From assembly GCF_016863255.1 (NCBI RefSeq), contig NZ_BOON01000032.1, positions 106,224 through 170,223 of the forward strand: a DNA stretch of 64,000 bases, written 5' to 3'. The position numbers and the translations under genes were made by a program. Shown here piece after piece: positions 7,961 through 15,975 of the stretch (positions within the stretch are counted from its first letter, which is position 1; every line of letters begins with the position of its first letter). The notes beneath the pieces are model-generated. The model was not told the origin of the DNA. It did no database searches and saw only the letters and a program-made list of their open reading frames with translations. This stretch comes from Planosporangium mesophilum (GTDB taxonomy: Bacteria > Actinomycetota > Actinomycetes > Mycobacteriales > Micromonosporaceae).

Positions 7961-8992
7961 CTACTGCACCGAAAGGTGTACGTGGTTGGTGTGGTCGCCG
8001 GACGGGGTGCCGTCACCGTTGCGGTAGGCCCGCCAGCCGGTGGACGGCAGCCAGATCTGGCGGAACCAGATGACGTACAGCACCCCGAGGCGTTGGGCGT
8101 TGGCCACGTACCAGGCAGCGAGCCGGTTGCCGTAGTCGCGGTCGGCGCCGGTGGCCACGCCGCCGAAGCCGCCAGCCGAGGCGGCCCAGTCGCAGGCCCG
8201 GCCCCGGGGGTGCTCGCCGCCGTCCTCCTGTGGCCGGTAGCAGGATACGAAGTGGTTGAAGCCGGCGGCCTTGGTCTGCTGGTACGCGTGCAGCGTGCGT
8301 GGGGTGAGGCAGCCGGAGGTCGTCGGGTCGTCGGCCGAGCAGGACTCGGGGGCCAGGGTGCCGTCCGCCCGGCGCGGTACCCCCGTCGGGACGAAGCCGC
8401 CGCCGGAGCCCGGCCCGACCACCTTCTGCCCGCCGCCGACCGGGGCGAGGGCCTTCTCGGCGGCCTGCTTGCGCTTGGCCATCTCCGCGACCTGTGCCTG
8501 CTGGACCTTGATCTCGTTGTCCAGCGCGGCCTGCTGGCGACGCTGGGTGGCCGCTGTCTCGTTCAGGCGGCGTAGCTGCGCGTCGTCGAGCCGGACCCGG
8601 GTCTCCAGGGCGGTGGCGCGCTGGAGCAGTCCGGTGGGGGATTCGCTGTCGACGAGGACGGCCAGTCCGCTGACCCGGCCGCTCTTGTAGGCGCGCGCGG
8701 CGACCTCGCCGATCTGGGCGGTGACGTCGGCCATCGCCGCGTCGGTGGCGCGCATCTGCTCGGTGAGCTGCGCCTGGCGCGCCTTGGACGTCTCCAGCCG
8801 GGCCGTGGCGTCGTTGAACCCCTTCGCGGCGGCATCGAGCTGGTCACGCAGGGACACGCCGCCGCCCTCCGGTCCGGGAGTGGCGGGCTCGGCGCGTACG
8901 GGCCCCGCCGGCAGGATTCCGACCAGGACGGCCACGGCGAGCAGGACCGCCAGGGACAGCGTCGAACGGAAACGGACGTTGGGCAGGGTCAC
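7961..8992 (-). CDS. Secreted coiled-coil protein with ARB_07466-like C-terminal domain
   Basis: 343 residues. A signal peptide (about 1-35) is followed by a long helical, probably coiled-coil region (about 48-190, rich in A, Q, R, E, like the N-terminal part of NlpC/P60 wall hydrolases such as RipA). A linker follows, then a C-terminal domain from about residue 215 (TPRTLHAYQQTKAAG, SCYRP, HPRGRACDWA, GDHTNHVHLSV) with conserved Cys and His residues. That domain is common in actinobacterial secreted proteins and may bind or cut wall material, but its function is not established. The GTG at 8992 has GAAGGA 9 bases upstream. The leader (8993-9120) is long and GC-rich; I could not identify a riboswitch in it. 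Confidence 0.75.
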   Translation of the reverse strand: MTLPNVRFRSTLSLAVLLAVAVLVGILPAGPVRAEPATPGPEGGGVSLRDQLDAAAKGFNDATARLETSKARQAQLTEQMRATDAAMADVTAQIGEVAARAYKSGRVSGLAVLVDSESPTGLLQRATALETRVRLDDAQLRRLNETAATQRRQQAALDNEIKVQQAQVAEMAKRKQAAEKALAPVGGGQKVVGPGSGGGFVPTGVPRRADGTLAPESCSADDPTTSGCLTPRTLHAYQQTKAAGFNHFVSCYRPQEDGGEHPRGRACDWAASAGGFGGVATGADRDYGNRLAAWYVANAQRLGVLYVIWFRQIWLPSTGWRAYRNGDGTPSGDHTNHVHLSVQ

Positions 8993-9235
8993 GTACGGAT
9001 TCCTTCGTCCTCACCGCCTGCTGGCGGGGCCGGAGGGCTTGAGCCGGCGGCGACCAGCCGTGGCCGATCTTCACGGCCTGGTGACGGTGGTCGGCCCTGA
9101 CACTAGCCAGCCGTCGGGCAGGCCCCTAACCATCTAATTCATTGCTAAGGAAGTCAGAGGAAAGTCACTACGTAGCAGGTAAATTACGCACGCTCCGTGC
9201 TGCTCTGACTTCGCGGTGTGTCGGATGGACCGCGC

Positions 9236-9631
9236 TCAGCCGAGCGCGGCGACGATGCGGTCGCGGGCGTCGTCCAGCTTCGCCGCCGGTACGTTGCTGT
9301 CGGCCCGGGCGAAGTCGAAATCCTCCAGTCCCCAGGCGGGGAAGACGTGGACGTGGGCGTGCGGTACCTCGAAGCCGGCGATCACCAGACCGGCACGGGG
9401 TGCGTCGAAGGCGCGGCGGACCGCGGCGCCGATCCGGCCGCTGACGACCATGAGGTGGCCCTGCAGGTCGGGTTCGATCGTCGTCCAGTCGTCGACCTCC
9501 TGCCGCGGTACGACGAGGGTGTGCCCGGGGGTGATCGGGGCGATGGTCAGGAAGGCGACCACCCTGTCGTCGGTCCAGACGAACCGGCCCGGCAGCTCGC
9601 CGTTGATGATCTTCGTGAAGAGCGTCGGCAT
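9236..9631 (-). CDS. HIT-family nucleotide-binding hydrolase
   Basis: 131 residues, the usual size of a small HIT protein. The histidine triad is H91-A-H93-V-H95-V. The family hydrolyses or transfers nucleotides from substrates such as AMP-lysine or diadenosine polyphosphates in the cytoplasm. The N-terminus [17 protein letters not shown] and [15 protein letters not shown] match the family closely. The ATG at 9631 was chosen over the longer open frame, which has no homology. It is divergent from the DsbA-like gene at 9721. Confidence 0.9.
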   Translation of the reverse strand: MPTLFTKIINGELPGRFVWTDDRVVAFLTIAPITPGHTLVVPRQEVDDWTTIEPDLQGHLMVVSGRIGAAVRRAFDAPRAGLVIAGFEVPHAHVHVFPAWGLEDFDFARADSNVPAAKLDDARDRIVAALG

Positions 9632-9720
9632 GGCGTGATTGTGCCGGGTGCGCGCACGCGACGCGGTCCCGGCCGACCCCGGTTGCGGCCGGGACGGCCG
9701 GCAGGCGGAAGCTGATAGGG

Positions 9721-10332
9721 ATGCTGCGCTACTACTTCGACGTCGTGTGCCCGTACAGCTACCTCCTGATGCCCGAGGTGGAGGCCGCCGAGGACGCCGG
9801 TATCCCCGTGGAGTGGGTACCGTTCGAGCTGCGCCCCGCACCCGCCGAGTTGCCCGAGCCGCGGGGCAAGTACATCCGCGATCACTGGCGTGACCACGTG
9901 TACCCGCTCGCCCTCGCCTACGGCATCGAGATCCACGTCCCGGTGTACCAGCCGCGTTCGACGCTGTCGCTGGCCGCGTGCCTGTGGGCGCAGGACGAGG
10001 GTGCCGGCCGGGCCTGGCGGGAGGGGGTGCAGCGCGCCTTCTTCATCGAAGGTCGCGACGTCAACGACGAACGCACGCTGCGCCGCGTCGCCGTCGAGAG
10101 CGGGCTGAGCCCCGACGGCGCGATCGCCGCGGCGTGGGAGCCGGAGAGGCAGGCCCGCCTGCGGAGCCTCCGTGAGGAGGCCTCGGCGATCGGGGTGCAG
10201 GGCGTACCCTCGCTCGCCGTCGACGACAAGCTCGTGTTCTTCGGGGCTCCGCCGCCCGGGCGGGTCGCCACCGCGCTCGACGGATGGGACGGCGACGCGG
10301 CGGACCTGGCCGCCAGGCTACGGGCGGTCTGA
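9721..10332 (+). CDS. DsbA-family (FrnE/HCCA isomerase-like) protein
   Basis: 203 residues with a thioredoxin-like DsbA fold: [13 protein letters not shown] at the N-terminus, a large helical insertion, and a cis-proline loop [11 protein letters not shown] near residue 162. The active-site motif reads C-P-Y-S, so the second cysteine of CxxC is missing. That points away from classical disulfide exchange and toward the FrnE or glutathione-transferase-kappa/HCCA-isomerase side of the family. No signal peptide, so cytoplasmic. The last codons are duplicated just past the stop (see findings). Confidence 0.85.
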   Translation: MLRYYFDVVCPYSYLLMPEVEAAEDAGIPVEWVPFELRPAPAELPEPRGKYIRDHWRDHVYPLALAYGIEIHVPVYQPRSTLSLAACLWAQDEGAGRAWREGVQRAFFIEGRDVNDERTLRRVAVESGLSPDGAIAAAWEPERQARLRSLREEASAIGVQGVPSLAVDDKLVFFGAPPPGRVATALDGWDGDAADLAARLRAV

Positions 10333-10340
10333 CACGCCTG

Positions 10341-10358
10341 CCGCCCGGCTACGGGCGG
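10341..10358. terminator. Short bidirectional hairpin between convergent genes
   Basis: CCGCCCG (10341-10347), loop GCTA, CGGGCGG (10352-10358). It sits in the 35-base gap between the DsbA-like gene and the convergent sirtuin gene. No T-run, so the termination role is tentative. Confidence 0.5.
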
Positions 10359-10367
10359 TGAGTGGGA

Positions 10368-11198
10368 TCAGGCGGTGGCCGAGGTCGCGCCGCTGAGCCG
10401 GATCAGCTCCGGGAGGGCCACGCCGAGCGGCGCGTCCACGGTGACCGCGGCGTAGCGGTCGCCGCGGGTCGGGCCCTGGTTGACGATCGCAATCGGGATG
10501 CCGAGCTTCGCGGCCCGCAGTACGAACCGGTGCCCGGACATCACCGTCAACGACGACCCGAGTACGAGCAGCACGCGCGCGCTCTGTACCAGATCGAAGC
10601 AGGTCTGTACCCGGTCGGCCGGTACGGTCTCGCCGAAGAAGACGACGTCCGGCTTCAACATGCCGCCGCACAGTTCGCAGTCGACCGTCCGGAACCCCTC
10701 GACGTCGGAGTCCCGCAGGTCCACGTCGCCGTCCGGGTTGACGGCGGTGACCCGCGCGTCGAACTCCGGGTTCGCCTCGTGCAGCCGGCGCTCCAACTCC
10801 TCCCGGGAGAGCCTGTCGCCGCAGATGAGGCAGGTGACCCGGGCCAGGTTGCCGTGCAGTTCGACGACGTCCCGGGCGCCACCGGCCTGATGGAGGCCGT
10901 CCACGTTCTGGGTCACCACGCCGGCCAGCAGGCCGCGCCGTTGCATGTCCGCCACCGCGCGGTGTCCCGCGTTCGGGTCGGCCCGGGCGATGGTCCGCCA
11001 GCCGAGGTGGCTGCGGGCCCAGTACCGCTGCCGTGCGGCAGCGTCGCCGGTGAAGGTCTGGTACGTCATCGGGGTGTTCCGGCGCATCGACCCGCTGGGT
11101 CCCCGGTAGTCCGGGATCCCGGACTCGGTCGACAGTCCCGCCCCGCTGAGCACCATGACGCCACCGCGCGCCACGTACTCCGCCAGCTTCTCGATCAC
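10368..11198 (-). CDS. NAD-dependent protein deacylase, sirtuin (SIRT4-like class)
   Basis: 276 residues. The Sir2 core is complete: [15 protein letters not shown] (about 19-33) binds [15 protein letters not shown] (96-107) follows, and ELHGN carries the catalytic H115. A zinc site uses C123, C126, C174 and C177. The TESGIPDYR variant is typical of the SIRT4-like class. It removes acyl groups from protein lysines in the cytoplasm. The GTG at 11198 was selected because the Sir2 homology begins there; in-frame GTG and ATG codons upstream are possible. It converges on the DsbA-like gene. Confidence 0.9.
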   Translation of the reverse strand: MIEKLAEYVARGGVMVLSGAGLSTESGIPDYRGPSGSMRRNTPMTYQTFTGDAAARQRYWARSHLGWRTIARADPNAGHRAVADMQRRGLLAGVVTQNVDGLHQAGGARDVVELHGNLARVTCLICGDRLSREELERRLHEANPEFDARVTAVNPDGDVDLRDSDVEGFRTVDCELCGGMLKPDVVFFGETVPADRVQTCFDLVQSARVLLVLGSSLTVMSGHRFVLRAAKLGIPIAIVNQGPTRGDRYAAVTVDAPLGVALPELIRLSGATSATA

Positions 11199-11244
11199 GC
11201 ATCCATGCTGCCTCACCGCGGTGGGCAGCCCACGAATCCTCCAG

Positions 11245-11294
11245 CATGATCCTGGAAACTTTTCCGGGTTCCAACGCGGAACGTCTCCGTGATC
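11245..11294. repeat. Degenerate copy of the CATGATC...GGARAC palindrome
   Basis: The left part starts CATGATCCTGGAAAC; the right part ends in GTCTCCGTGATC. GTTCC and GGAAC form the inner stem. It is related to the elements at 6415, 33134 and 44364. It lies between the sirtuin start and a small minus-strand ORF. Confidence 0.6.
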
Positions 11295-11307
11295 ACGGCG
11301 GCCGTTT

Positions 11308-11505
11308 CTAGGCGGCGTTCCGGTAGGCCGGGGGTGGAGAGGACCACGGGCCGGCGATCGGTCGCGTGGCCTGGGCCTCCTCGTCGTCACCGTGGCCGCT
11401 GATCTCCACGACGACCTCCTCGCCGGCCCACGTCACGCGTACCGCGCACGGCCAGAGCATCTCGGTCGGGTCCATCCGGAACGTGTTGCCGCCTTCTGAA
11501 GCCAT
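11308..11505 (-). CDS. Small hypothetical protein
   Basis: 65 residues from the ATG at 11505 (MASEGGNTFR); an open frame extends to 11616. No family recognised. The sequence is rather polar, with a short beta-like stretch (AVRVTWAGEEVVVEISG) and a proline-rich tail. Upstream GGGTGG could serve as ribosome site. It is reported because it is flanked by real minus-strand genes and its codon third positions are GC-rich, but coding status is uncertain. Confidence 0.4.
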   Translation of the reverse strand: MASEGGNTFRMDPTEMLWPCAVRVTWAGEEVVVEISGHGDDEEAQATRPIAGPWSSPPPAYRNAA

Positions 11506-11622
11506 GTGCCACCCATCGGCCCCCGGTGGTGGTGGCTGAGGCTTCCCGGCGATCGGGCCCGATCGGCGGATGACCGGTGGCCGGTCGGCGGACGGGTCTG
11601 CAGCCCCGCCCACCATGATCCG

Positions 11623-12363
11623 TTACAGGTTGCGCTCGGCGTACACCCGCATGGCGTCACGCACGAACTCCGCCGTGCCGGCACCGTGCCGGTCGTAGTT
11701 CGCCGTGAACCGCGGGTCGGCGACGTACATCTCGCCCAGCCCGATCACGTACTCCTTCGTCGGGTTCATCGTGATCGACAGCCAGTCGACGTGACGCCGG
11801 ACGATCTCCTGCACCTCGTCGCCGTCAACGGCCGTACCCGCCAGGTACGCCGTGCCGTAGTCCTTCGCGATGTCGAGATGCCGCTGCTGGTACGCCTTCT
11901 TCTCGGCGTCGCTGAGCGAGCGCCACCAGCGGTCGGCCTTCTCGTACGCCTTGCGGCCCCAGCGCTCGGTCACCTCCTGCTCGTACCGGCTGTGGTCGAA
12001 CCCGTCGAACACCTCCTCCGCCATCAGTTGCTCACCTCCTTCCGTCTTCCGCAGGGTCGTCTTCACCGACTCGATCTGCCGCCCGATCCGCTCGCGCTCC
12101 TGCTCCAGCAGCGCCAGATGGGTGCGCAGCGCGGCGACGGTGTCCCGCTGCCCGTCGAGCACCTCGGCGATGGCCGGCAGTCCGAGACCGAGGTCCCGCA
12201 GCAGCAGGATCCGCTGCAGCCGGACCAGGCGGTCCTGGTCGTAGTACCGATACCCGTTGCCGCCGATCCGGCTCGGTTCGAGCAGCCCGACCTGGCCGTA
12301 GTGGCGTAGCGTGCGACTGGTGGTACCGGCCAGGCGCGCGATCTCCTGGATCGACCACTCCAT
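11623..12363 (-). CDS. MerR-family regulator with TipAS-type antibiotic-binding domain
   Basis: 246 residues. The N-terminal MerR winged helix (SIQEIARLAGTTSRTLRHYGQVGLLEP, about 4-30; YRYYDQDRLVRLQRI) is followed by a dimerisation helix (about 75-110). A C-terminal TipAS-like domain starts at residue 115 or so (FDGFDHSRYEQEVTERWG, SDAEKKAY, HVDWLSITMNPTKEYVIGLGEMYVADPRF). TipA proteins bind thiopeptides and other compounds and activate their own promoter. The promoter immediately upstream (12407-12437) has the distorted 19-bp spacer with a dyad that MerR activators need. An ATG at 12363 fits. Confidence 0.92.
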   Translation of the reverse strand: MEWSIQEIARLAGTTSRTLRHYGQVGLLEPSRIGGNGYRYYDQDRLVRLQRILLLRDLGLGLPAIAEVLDGQRDTVAALRTHLALLEQERERIGRQIESVKTTLRKTEGGEQLMAEEVFDGFDHSRYEQEVTERWGRKAYEKADRWWRSLSDAEKKAYQQRHLDIAKDYGTAYLAGTAVDGDEVQEIVRRHVDWLSITMNPTKEYVIGLGEMYVADPRFTANYDRHGAGTAEFVRDAMRVYAERNL

Positions 12364-12406
12364 CGCTCACTCCCTCTCGACCGTTGGCGCCCTCGTCGGT
12401 GCTTCC

Positions 12407-12437
12407 AGGCTAGAAGTTGACGTGACGTCAACGTCAA
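12407..12437 (-). promoter_or_regulatory. MerR-type promoter with 19-bp spacer and operator dyad
   Basis: On the minus strand, -35 TTGACG (12432-12437) and -10 TAGCCT (12407-12412) are exactly 19 bases apart. The spacer contains the dyad TTGACGTCACGTCAA. The over-long spacer with a centred palindrome is the hallmark of promoters activated by DNA-untwisting MerR proteins, here the adjacent TipA-like gene starting 44 bases downstream. Confidence 0.8.
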
Positions 12438-12486
12438 GCCGCGACGGCGGGAGCCCTAGGATCGGCCTCGACCGGGAGGTGAGGAC

Positions 12487-13248
12487 GTGTCGGTCGGCTC
12501 GGAGGCGTGGCACGCCGCCCGCGCAGCGGCGGCCGCGGCGCGGGTGGAGATCGCCGAGTTCTCCGGCCCCTCCGTGCCGATCGTCCAGGACATCGTCGAC
12601 CAGGTCTGGGGGCCCGGGCAGGCACCGCACCCCAGCCTGCTGCTGGCGCTCGCCCACGCCGGTAATCCGCTGCTGGTGGCGACCCGCGACGGGCGCCCGG
12701 CCGGTCTCGCGCTCGGCTTCCTGGGCTGGAGCGGTGGCTTCCACGTCCACTCCCACATGACGGCCGTGACCGGCGGCGAGCGCTCCGGCGGCGTGGGTTA
12801 CGCGCTCAAGCTGTGGCAGCGGGCCGTCTGCCTGCGGGCGGGCATCGACGAGGTGCGCTGGACCTACGACCCGCTCATCGCCCGCAACGCGCACTTCAAC
12901 CTCGTGAAGCTCGGCGCCGAGGTGGTGGCGTTCCGGCCGGACTTCTACGGGGCGATGGACGACACCGTCAACGCCGGCGACCGCAGCGACCGGTTCGAGG
13001 TGTCGTGGCGGCTGCGCTCGGAGCGGGTACTGGAGGCGGTCGCCGGGCGGCGGCGGCCGTTGGACCACGCCGCCGGGTCACTCGACATTCCCGTCGACTA
13101 CGAGCAGCTGCGGCGTACCGCGCCGGACGAGGCCGCCGCGACCCGGCTGCGGGTACGCGAGGCCCTGGAGCGGGCCTGGTCGGCGGGGCTGGGCGTGGAC
13201 TGGTCGCAGGGCCGGTACGTCTTCGTCGACCGCGAGGCCGCGCGGTGA
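12487..13248 (+). CDS. GNAT-superfamily N-acetyltransferase-like protein
   Basis: 253 residues. The central part fits a GNAT fold: LLLALAHAGNPLLVATRDGRPAGLALGFLGW, then HSHMTAVTGGERSGGVGYALKLWQRAVCL, where the R/G-rich stretch is the acetyl-CoA pyrophosphate loop equivalent, and WTYDPLIARNAHFNLVKLGAEVVAFRPDFYG. This layout matches the predicted acetyltransferase group COG3375. The substrate is unknown. A GTG start with a strong GGGAGGTGAGG just upstream. It is divergent from the TipA-like regulator, so the dyad at 12416-12432 could also influence it. Confidence 0.75.
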   Translation: MSVGSEAWHAARAAAAAARVEIAEFSGPSVPIVQDIVDQVWGPGQAPHPSLLLALAHAGNPLLVATRDGRPAGLALGFLGWSGGFHVHSHMTAVTGGERSGGVGYALKLWQRAVCLRAGIDEVRWTYDPLIARNAHFNLVKLGAEVVAFRPDFYGAMDDTVNAGDRSDRFEVSWRLRSERVLEAVAGRRRPLDHAAGSLDIPVDYEQLRRTAPDEAAATRLRVREALERAWSAGLGVDWSQGRYVFVDREAAR

Positions 13249-13700
13249 GTCCCGGCGCCGTCGGCGGCATCGCAATAGCAGGATGTCCCCGATCCGGGGA
13301 TAGGCGCCGACGCTCCCGGCGCGGAATCATTGCCCTCGCTGCGGCTACGAAAGGTGATCGTACGGCGACTGACCGGCGCATTGTTTTGCCTGAATGGGTA
13401 ATCGGGCGAGGCGGCGGGCGTTGACCGGCTGTGCCGCGTATGTACGGTACCGGCTGGTTGTCGGTTCTTGCATGTCGCCATTTGTAGCTAATCGATCAAC
13501 GCATTGTCATAATCTTGATCGTCGTAGCGTTCGCGGTGACGACGGCAACACTCCGCCATCGGGCGTGCTCCGCTGCCGGAACCCGGCCCTGACCTGTTGA
13601 TTTCGCCCCTGCGGCGGCTTATCCGACATGACGCTTTCGTCGCTTGTGGACCTGTTATTTGCGCCGATTCGGCCGTTATGGGTGGTCAAGTGCATTGTCG

Positions 13701-13714
13701 GTGATATATGTCAC
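13701..13714. promoter_or_regulatory. CRP-like binding site
   Basis: GTGATATATGTCAC matches the GTGA-N6-TCAC core recognised by cAMP receptor proteins, including actinobacterial ones. Its central TATAT could also be a -10 element. It lies 274 bases upstream of the first gene of the polysaccharide operon. Regulation by CRP is inference. Confidence 0.45.
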
Positions 13715-13770
13715 GCCTGATTCCACAAAGGTCCCCTGTCCTCAATGCAGGCCGTCTCCCTAAGCTCCTG

Positions 13771-13808
13771 GTGCCCGCTGATCGGTCGTATTCTCAGCGG
13801 GCACTTTT
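13771..13808 (+). terminator. Intrinsic terminator within the operon leader
   Basis: An 11-bp perfect stem (GTGCCCGCTGA 13771-13781 with TCAGCGGGCAC 13794-13804) around a 12-base loop, followed by TTTT. No gene ends upstream, so it either ends a small RNA or acts as an attenuator in the leader of the operon starting at 13988. Confidence 0.7.
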
Positions 13809-13987
13809 GCTGTGCGAAAGGGGATGGCAACCGCGCGTAATCGGTATGCCGAGGCGACCTGATGATGACCGAATCGTCTATTGCGACGATTCCGATGCGG
13901 TGTCAATGTCGCAGTCTGCGGTGATCGACCGCTCGGGGTCGGGGGTTTTGACGTGCCCCCATGGGGCGACAACTGGAGGACTCGCTG

Positions 13988-14989
13988 ATGAATCGTGCTT
14001 TCGACCCGGGTGTTCAGCCTGCCCGGGAGGGCCGATCCCCGACCGTCAGCGTCATCGTCCCCACCCTCAACGAGGAGCAGAATCTCCCGTACGTGTTCGA
14101 GCGGTTACCGGAAGGCATATCCGAGGTGATCCTGGTCGACGGCGGCTCGGTCGACCGGACCGTCGAGGTGGCCCGCGAACTGCATCCGCCGATCAAGGTC
14201 GTGCACCAGACGCGCACCGGCAAGGGCAATGCCCTGGCGTGCGGCTTCGCGGCGAGCGCCGGGGACATCCTCGTCATGATCGACGCGGACGGGTCGACGG
14301 ACCCGTCCGAGATCCCTCGCTTCATCGACGCCCTGCTGGCGGGCGCGGACTACGCCAAAGGCTCCCGGTTTCGGCCGGGCGGCGGCAGCCACGACATCAC
14401 CCGGCTGCGGCGGCTGGGCAACCGCGGCCTCAACGGCATCGTGAACGTGCTGTTCGGCACCAGATTCACCGACCTGTGTTACGGCTACAACGCCTTCTGG
14501 CGCAGTGCCCTGCCGTACCTCGACCTCCCCGACGTCGACCTGCCGCGGTCGGCCGACGGGCAGAAGCTGTGGGGTGACGGGTTTGAGATCGAAACCCTGA
14601 TCACGGTACGGGCGGCGCGGCACAAGCTGCGCATCCAGGAAGTCGCGAGCGTCGAGTTCCCCCGGCTGCACGGGGTCAGCAACCTCAACGCGGTCAGCGA
14701 CGGCATCCGGGTGCTGCGCACGATCTTCCGCGAGTACCGGCGGGAGAAGCCGCAGCCGTCCGTTCCCGGGCCGGTCGGCGCCGCGTCGGGCGCGGCGCCG
14801 GCGACGGAGTCTGCGGTGCCGGCGACGGAGTCCGCGGCGCCGGCGACGGAGTCGGTCGCCCGGCCGACGAACGGCCACCGCGCGGGTACCGAGCGCCACG
14901 GCGTCCCCTTGTCGCCGCTGAAGATACCGGCCCAGCGGCGGTCCGCCCCGCCGCGTCGCGAGGTCGATGTCGTGACCGCCGAGGAGTAA
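13988..14989 (+). CDS. GT2-family glycosyltransferase, first gene of polysaccharide operon
   Basis: 333 residues from the ATG at 13988 (TGGAGGA site 8 bases upstream; the open frame begins at 13961). The GT-A fold of the dolichol-phosphate-mannose-synthase type: VSVIVPTLNEEQNLP, VDGGSVDRTVEVA, TGKGNALACGF, MIDADGSTDPSEIPRF with the DxD-like metal motif, then KGSRF and YGYNAFWR. No C-terminal membrane anchor. The last 70 residues are low complexity, with a PATESA repeat three times (about 266-288) and a basic tail. It probably transfers a sugar to a lipid carrier at the cytoplasmic face. Eight bases separate it from the next gene. Confidence 0.88.
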   Translation: MNRAFDPGVQPAREGRSPTVSVIVPTLNEEQNLPYVFERLPEGISEVILVDGGSVDRTVEVARELHPPIKVVHQTRTGKGNALACGFAASAGDILVMIDADGSTDPSEIPRFIDALLAGADYAKGSRFRPGGGSHDITRLRRLGNRGLNGIVNVLFGTRFTDLCYGYNAFWRSALPYLDLPDVDLPRSADGQKLWGDGFEIETLITVRAARHKLRIQEVASVEFPRLHGVSNLNAVSDGIRVLRTIFREYRREKPQPSVPGPVGAASGAAPATESAVPATESAAPATESVARPTNGHRAGTERHGVPLSPLKIPAQRRSAPPRREVDVVTAEE

Positions 14990-14997
14990 CGAGCACC

Positions 14998-15975
14998 ATG
15001 AACCACTCGGCGGTCAGCGTCGTGATCCCGTGCCACACCGAACGCCGCTGGCCTCAGCTGGTCCGTGCGGTCGGATCGGTCTTCGCCCAGCAGCCACGGC
15101 CGATCGAGGTCGTGGTCGCCGTCGACCACAACGAGACGCTGTACGAGCGGGCCGTCCGCGAGCTTCCCGGCGTGACCGTGCTCGCCAACCGCTTCCAGCG
15201 CGGGGTGTCGGGCAACCGCAACACCGGCGTCCGGCACACCACCACCGAGGTCGTCGCGCTGCTCGACGACGACGCGTACGCCCATCCGGGCTGGCTCGCC
15301 GGCCTGGTGGCGCCGTTCGCCGACCCGGCGGTGGTGGGTACCGGGGGAGCGATCCGGCCGGACTGGGAACGCCCCCGCCCGGCGTGGTTCCCGGACGAGT
15401 TCCTGTGGGTGGTCGGCGGTTCGTACACCGGCATGCCCGCCGAGACCGCGCCCATCCGGAACGTATGGTCGGCCAGCATGGCTGTGCGCCGCGACGTGTT
15501 CGACCTGGTGGACGGTTTCCGCGTCGGCTTCGGCAAGGTCGGCGACCGCAGCCGGCCCGAGGACACCGACCTGTGCATCCGGATGAGCAACGCCACCGGC
15601 GGCCGCTGGATGTACGTCCCGGGCGCGCTCATCGACCACCCGGTCGAGGCGGCGCGCACCCGGCTCCGCTTCTTTCTGCACCGCTGCTACCAGGAGGGCC
15701 GCGGCAAGGTCGAGATGGCGCGGCTCAACGACGGAGGCGAGAGCCTCGGCTCGGAGCGCAGCTATCTCACCCGTACCCTGCCGCGCGCCGTCGGTCGCGG
15801 ACTGGCCGACGCCGTACGGGGACGCGGCGCCGCCAACGCGGCGAAGGCCGGCGCGGTGCTGGCCGGCGTCGCGGCGGCGGCCGTCGGCGGCGTGGCCGAA
15901 CTCGTACACGGGCAGCGGCCGGAGCGGGTCAGGCCCGCCGTGGCAGTGAACGCCGGCGCGGAGGCTCGCCAATGA
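14998..15975 (+). CDS. GT2-family glycosyltransferase
   Basis: 325 residues. GT-A nucleotide-sugar domain: VSVVIPCHTERRWPQLVRAVGSV, VVVAVDHNE, RGVSGNRNTGVRHTTTEVVALLDDDAYAHPGWL with the metal-binding DDD, and SASMAVRRDVFDLVDGF with EDTDLCIRM as the acceptor/base region. The C-terminal 60 residues are alanine-rich, with a weakly hydrophobic segment (AGAVLAGVAAAAVGGVAEL) that may touch the membrane. Its stop codon overlaps the next start (ATGA), indicating coupled translation. It likely adds one residue of the repeat unit; the sugar is unknown. Confidence 0.88.
   Translation: MNHSAVSVVIPCHTERRWPQLVRAVGSVFAQQPRPIEVVVAVDHNETLYERAVRELPGVTVLANRFQRGVSGNRNTGVRHTTTEVVALLDDDAYAHPGWLAGLVAPFADPAVVGTGGAIRPDWERPRPAWFPDEFLWVVGGSYTGMPAETAPIRNVWSASMAVRRDVFDLVDGFRVGFGKVGDRSRPEDTDLCIRMSNATGGRWMYVPGALIDHPVEAARTRLRFFLHRCYQEGRGKVEMARLNDGGESLGSERSYLTRTLPRAVGRGLADAVRGRGAANAAKAGAVLAGVAAAAVGGVAELVHGQRPERVRPAVAVNAGAEARQ

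Larger units (their letters stand above)
13249..13987. other. Long non-coding leader/intergenic region before the polysaccharide operon
   Basis: 739 bases without a convincing gene. It is visibly richer in A+T than the flanks. It holds a CRP-like dyad (13701-13714), an intrinsic terminator (13771-13808) and about 180 bases of leader before the first glycosyltransferase. Short open frames here have no family resemblance and poor codon bias. Confidence 0.7.

Noticed and set aside
8993..9120. Possible c-di-AMP (ydaO-type) riboswitch upstream of the secreted coiled-coil protein
   Set aside because: The leader ends in a purine-rich GAGGACGAAGGA reminiscent of that class, which often controls wall hydrolases in actinobacteria, but the conserved internal cores could not be found.
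13394..13600. 68-codon open frame in the long leader region
   Set aside because: No ribosome site, no family resemblance and unbiased codon third positions; better explained as non-coding leader.
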